This document shows, one piece after another, positions 14,743 through 15,919 of a stretch of DNA of 15,919 nt. Both the position numbers and the translations under genes were made by a program. The notes beneath the pieces are model-generated. The model made no database searches, was not told where the DNA came from, and saw only the letters and a program-made list of their open reading frames with translations. Position 1 is the stretch's first letter, and every line of letters begins with the position of its first letter. The DNA is from CAIJNA01 sp964516815 (GTDB taxonomy: Bacteria; Campylobacterota; Campylobacteria; Campylobacterales; Arcobacteraceae). The DNA lies in NCBI GenBank assembly GCA_964516815.1, contig CAZEXK010000028.1, positions 1-15,919 of the forward strand. The letters run 5' to 3'.

Positions 14743-15690
14743 TTATTTAAAATTACTATTGGATATATTCTCAATCACAACGGTTGCATAAGAACCTTTT
14801 GGTAAATCAAAATCAAGTATCAACTCTTGTTTTTCTATATCGTATTTATTTTTTATATTATTTACTTTTACCCATGCAGCTCTTCTATATCCTTTTGCAT
14901 AAACAAAATCATCATCAAATTCACTTTCAATCTTTCTTGCATCTTGTGATGCTCGTTTAACTCTTCTACCTGGTAATAAACCTGATATTATTTTTTTTTC
15001 TTTATTAAAAAACAAATCTCCATTTAATATTTCTAGTTTATTTAAGTTTTTATGTTTTGACAGTTCAACTCTTTTACTAAGCCATGCATTAAAAAAATAA
15101 CTTTGATATGCAGAAATAAGTAAATGTTCTACTTTTTTATTTGTTATTACTTCATCTCCATAAACTACATCTTTAGCTCTTTGAAAATCATAATCTTCAC
15201 CAAATCTTTGATAACCAAAATAATTAGGAACACCGTGCTTTTGTATTTTTGATATTGATTTATAAATATCTTGTATATGCTCTTCATGTACATCTTTTAA
15301 TCTTATTTTAAAATTATTTGCTTTTAAATCACCAATTTGTAATTTACTATTGTGCATTTTTATATCAAGCACTGTAATTTGCTTTGAATCAAGTATTTTT
15401 TTAATATCACCTTTAATTAAAGGTATACTAATATATTGAGTGCTTGTTGCATTTTTATCTTTTAATCCAGCATAACCAATTTTATGTTCATCTATATCTA
15501 ATTTATCAGAGATTATTTTTAAAAGTTCCCATGTAGTCATAAAAATTTTTTGTATTTTTAGTATTAAGAAATTTCCTTTATTAGTAAATTCACCCAGTGG
15601 TATTTCTGTAACTATAAAATCATATTTATTTTGTGTAAAAGTAAAAGGTAAAGGTTCATGTTTTTGTATATATATTCGTTTTTTATTCAT
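14743..15690 (-). CDS. truD: tRNA pseudouridine(13) synthase TruD
   Basis: TruD isomerises uridine 13 of certain tRNAs to pseudouridine. The 315-residue length is slightly short against about 350 in E. coli. Diagnostic motifs are IGYAGLKDKNATSTQYISI (71-89, catalytic Asp78), PNYFGYQRFG (155-164), ISAYQSYFFNAWLSKR (192-207), LLPGRRVKRA (238-247) and LDFDLPKGSYATVVIE (292-307). The N-terminal Lys-rich MNKKRIYI start has no convincing ribosome-binding site; a TATAAT ends only 5 nt before the ATG, so the mRNA may be leaderless. It is monocistronic or first in line ahead of nadE, with a 74-nt gap containing a separate promoter candidate. A perfect palindrome lies directly upstream, followed by a transposase scar. 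Confidence 0.96.
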   Translation of the reverse strand: MNKKRIYIQKHEPLPFTFTQNKYDFIVTEIPLGEFTNKGNFLILKIQKIFMTTWELLKIISDKLDIDEHKIGYAGLKDKNATSTQYISIPLIKGDIKKILDSKQITVLDIKMHNSKLQIGDLKANNFKIRLKDVHEEHIQDIYKSISKIQKHGVPNYFGYQRFGEDYDFQRAKDVVYGDEVITNKKVEHLLISAYQSYFFNAWLSKRVELSKHKNLNKLEILNGDLFFNKEKKIISGLLPGRRVKRASQDARKIESEFDDDFVYAKGYRRAAWVKVNNIKNKYDIEKQELILDFDLPKGSYATVVIENISNSNFK

Positions 15691-15695
15691 TGAAT

Positions 15696-15701
15696 ATTAT
15701 A
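15696..15701 (-). promoter_or_regulatory. candidate -10 element for truD
   Basis: A perfect TATAAT (minus strand) ends 5 nt before the truD ATG. Its first T is also the last base of the adjacent palindrome arm. If genuine, transcription would begin at or near the start codon. Confidence 0.35.
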
Positions 15702-15729
15702 TCCAAAGTAAATGCATTTTACTTTGGAT
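15701..15729. repeat. perfect 12-bp inverted repeat with 5-nt loop upstream of truD
   Basis: The arms ATCCAAAGTAAA (15701-15712) and TTTACTTTGGAT (15718-15729) are exact reverse complements around the loop TGCAT. The repeat abuts and shares one base with the TATAAT before truD, covering the spacer and -35 zone of that candidate promoter. It could be an operator, a terminator stem for transcripts arriving from the right (but no T run follows), or a remnant of the neighbouring mobile element. None of these can be decided here. Confidence 0.75.
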
Positions 15730-15734
15730 CTCTT

Positions 15735-15919
15735 ATACAAAAATATTATCTATTTGTAGTAATTGATAGGGCTAGAAGACTATTGTATTATAAAGTTTAT
15801 GCAAATAAATCAAGTGAAATATGAAATATTGAATACATAGATTTTTTTTATAATCGTACAAGATCACATAGTTATTTAGGTAATTTATCACCAATAAGAT
15901 TTGAAGAAATTAATTTACT
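15735..15919 (+). pseudogene. degenerate transposase scar: DDE-type internal fragment joined to IS3-type C-terminal fragment, runs off the edge
   Basis: On the plus strand the frame from 15735 reads IQKYYLFVVIDRARRLLYYK and then VYANKSSE before a TGA at 15822. This looks like the integrase-core strand of IS481-like transposases (YLFVAIDRATR...). From 15831 the same frame reads EYIDFFYNRTRSHSYLGNLS and then PIRFEE to the window edge. That is the C-terminal signature of IS3-family OrfB (YI.FYN..R.HS.LG.LSP..FE). Just before it, another frame (15817-15828) gives KYEI, which continues the IS3 motif (KYEIFEYIDFF) if one T is restored. The catalytic residues expected between the two parts are missing, so the gene is dead. 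No terminal repeat or target duplication is visible. Confidence 0.75.

Noticed and set aside
1..15919. CRISPR arrays, tRNA, rRNA or riboswitch structures
   Set aside because: No spaced direct repeats, no cloverleaf or CCA-ending segments and no known conserved leader were seen on either strand; intergenic gaps are short.

Overview
The window is a compact, very AT-rich bacterial chromosome segment. Gene content and order point to the Campylobacterota, most likely an Arcobacter-group organism. The main pointers are an MlaA/MlaC pair followed by an RND/MMPL-type membrane protein instead of the Mla ABC transporter (as in the Campylobacter jejuni Cj1371-Cj1373 region), a stand-alone Aer/CetB-like PAS protein next to a chemoreceptor, and nadE close to lpxK. 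This assignment is inferred from protein features read by eye; no search was run.

Layout, left to right. Positions 43-1657 (minus) hold dnaX, whose zero frame stops at 230 while a coherent C-terminal tail continues in the +1 frame to 43. A short divergent promoter region (1658-1764) follows. Then comes a plus-strand outer-membrane lipid-transport operon: mlaA, mlaC and an RND-type exporter (1765-5617). Convergent to it, overlapping by 4 nt, is the minus-strand cluster rho - secreted LPP20-like protein - murI (8650 down to 5614). Further right, a minus-strand pair encodes an Aer-like PAS protein and a NIT-domain methyl-accepting chemotaxis protein (11730 to 8760), probably a split energy or redox taxis receptor. 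Next is a minus-strand operon nadE - DegT-type PLP protein - lpxK (14668 to 11822), and then truD (15690 to 14743). The right edge (about 15735-15919) is a scar of degenerate transposase fragments.

The genes cover replication (dnaX), transcription termination (rho), tRNA modification (truD), NAD synthesis (nadE), and envelope building and maintenance (murI, lpxK, mlaA/mlaC/RND). Most are tightly spaced and several start codons overlap the preceding stop.

The most notable observation is the end of dnaX. The zero-frame ORF ends in CCC TAA, preceded 4 nt upstream by an AAGGA element, and the +1 frame then gives 62 more residues that look like a genuine DnaX tail. This resembles the prfB (RF2) type of +1 recoding site and would yield a 475-residue and a 537-residue DnaX. 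A one-base sequencing or assembly error is the main rival explanation. It has to be taken seriously because lpxK also has a one-base problem at its start and the transposase scar has another. Other items: a DegT homologue with altered PLP signature residues, a perfect 12-bp palindrome abutting the truD -10 hexamer, and possible leaderless starts for rho and truD.
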